From contig CP133967.1 of assembly GCA_036251935.1 (NCBI GenBank), forward strand, positions 2,055,488-2,119,487: DNA of 64,000 bases. Direction: 5' to 3'. The notes below the pieces were generated by a model that made no database searches, was not told the origin of the DNA, and worked only from the letters and a program-made list of their open reading frames with translations. A program made the translations under genes and the position numbers. Source of the DNA: Orbaceae bacterium lpD04 (lineage in GTDB: Bacteria > Pseudomonadota > Gammaproteobacteria > Enterobacterales > Orbaceae). Within the stretch, counting starts at the first letter, position 1. Each line of letters opens with the position of its first letter. Below, one piece after another: positions 63,694 through 64,000 of this stretch.

Positions 63694-64000
63694 TTGCATT
63701 TTTCGATGAGTACCCCTAAACAGCAACCCAGTAAGGTTGCAATCAGTAGTGCTAGTTCTGCCGAGATAAATTTCATTAAAAATACTAATAAAACAGATAC
63801 TGTTAACATAACTAAAAGCATATTTTTTTTACTTTTATTCTTATCACTAATTAATTGTAAATAAAGAAGGCCAATAAACATAGCGACAAGCGCATAATCT
63901 AAACCTAGGAGCCGAGGGTCTGGCAAAAAGTTACCAATCATGCCGCCAAGTAAACAAGATAAAATCCAAACAATATATGCCGTCAGGTTTAATCCGTGCA
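63690..64000 (-). CDS. azlC: AzlC-family exporter subunit, 5' part beyond window
   Basis: Only the last about 103 codons are visible. The frame is open through the right edge (translating as HGLNLTAYIVWILSC, then LLGGMIGNFLPDPRLLGLD and ALVAMFIGLL), which is the conserved second half of AzlC permeases. Three more membrane segments follow. It is coupled to azlD by a 4-base overlap. Confidence 0.88.
   Translation of the reverse strand, partial: HGLNLTAYIVWILSCLLGGMIGNFLPDPRLLGLDYALVAMFIGLLYLQLISDKNKSKKNMLLVMLTVSVLLVFLMKFISAELALLIATLLGCCLGVLIEKCK

Overview
The window is AT-rich gammaproteobacterial chromosome. The gene content (hisGDCBHAFI with a His-codon attenuator, dnaX-ybaB-recR, zapB, tpiA, mnmA-hflD-purB, hemCDXY, gdhA) resembles enteric bacteria, but base composition is far more AT-rich and the linkage differs from E. 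coli. An Orbales/Orbaceae gut symbiont (Gilliamella, Frischella or Orbus type) is my best guess. It is an inference from composition and content, not a database match.

Layout. (1) 1-14810, minus strand: one very large non-ribosomal peptide synthetase (NRPS) gene, still open at the left edge. It has four modules in the order C-A-T / C-A-T-E / C-A-T / C-A-T-TE. The fourth adenylation domain carries the serine code; the first two look branched-aliphatic. This is the outstanding accessory system of the window. (2) 14811-20580: a small unknown ORF, a periplasmic glucose-1-phosphatase (agp) with an excellent CRP site, a double zinc-ribbon DUF746-like protein, a FUSC-type membrane protein and threonine aldolase. 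(3) 20581-27970: the complete histidine operon with leader peptide, attenuator and terminator. (4) 28000-41330: accessory and carbon genes. These are a TPR/Sel1-DUF2971 protein, a TPM-domain membrane protein, an isochorismatase-like hydrolase divergent from an Lrp-type regulator, a beta-glucoside PTS with 6-phospho-beta-glucosidase, a secreted OB-fold protein, and an alpha-glucoside PTS with GH4 6-phospho-alpha-glucosidase divergent from a GntR/UTRA regulator. A 40-bp repeat is dispersed in this region. (5) 41400-47840, minus strand: truC, ybhA, recR, an unknown membrane protein, ybaB, dnaX (with a clear programmed frameshift site) and a LysE-type exporter. (6) 47920-53160: zinT with a Zur-like box, an NlpC/P60 lipoprotein, a DUF3482 GTPase and DUF2868 membrane pair, zapB and tpiA. 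(7) 53250-54400: a divergent Ner-like / S24 repressor pair that looks phage-derived. (8) 54486-61771: mnmA, hflD, purB, then hemC-hemD-hemX-hemY. (9) 61844-64000, minus strand: gdhA and azlD-azlC, with azlC open at the right edge.

How the parts fit. Three carbon loci (agp, the beta-glucoside operon, the alpha-glucoside operon) have CRP-type sites in their promoter regions. Two of these sites sit about 41 bp from a predicted start, as class II CRP promoters do. This suggests a sugar-scavenging, PTS-driven gut lifestyle. Housekeeping operons follow the enteric pattern, with local insertions: the membrane gene with its own terminator between ybaB and recR, and the phage-type regulators between tpiA and mnmA.
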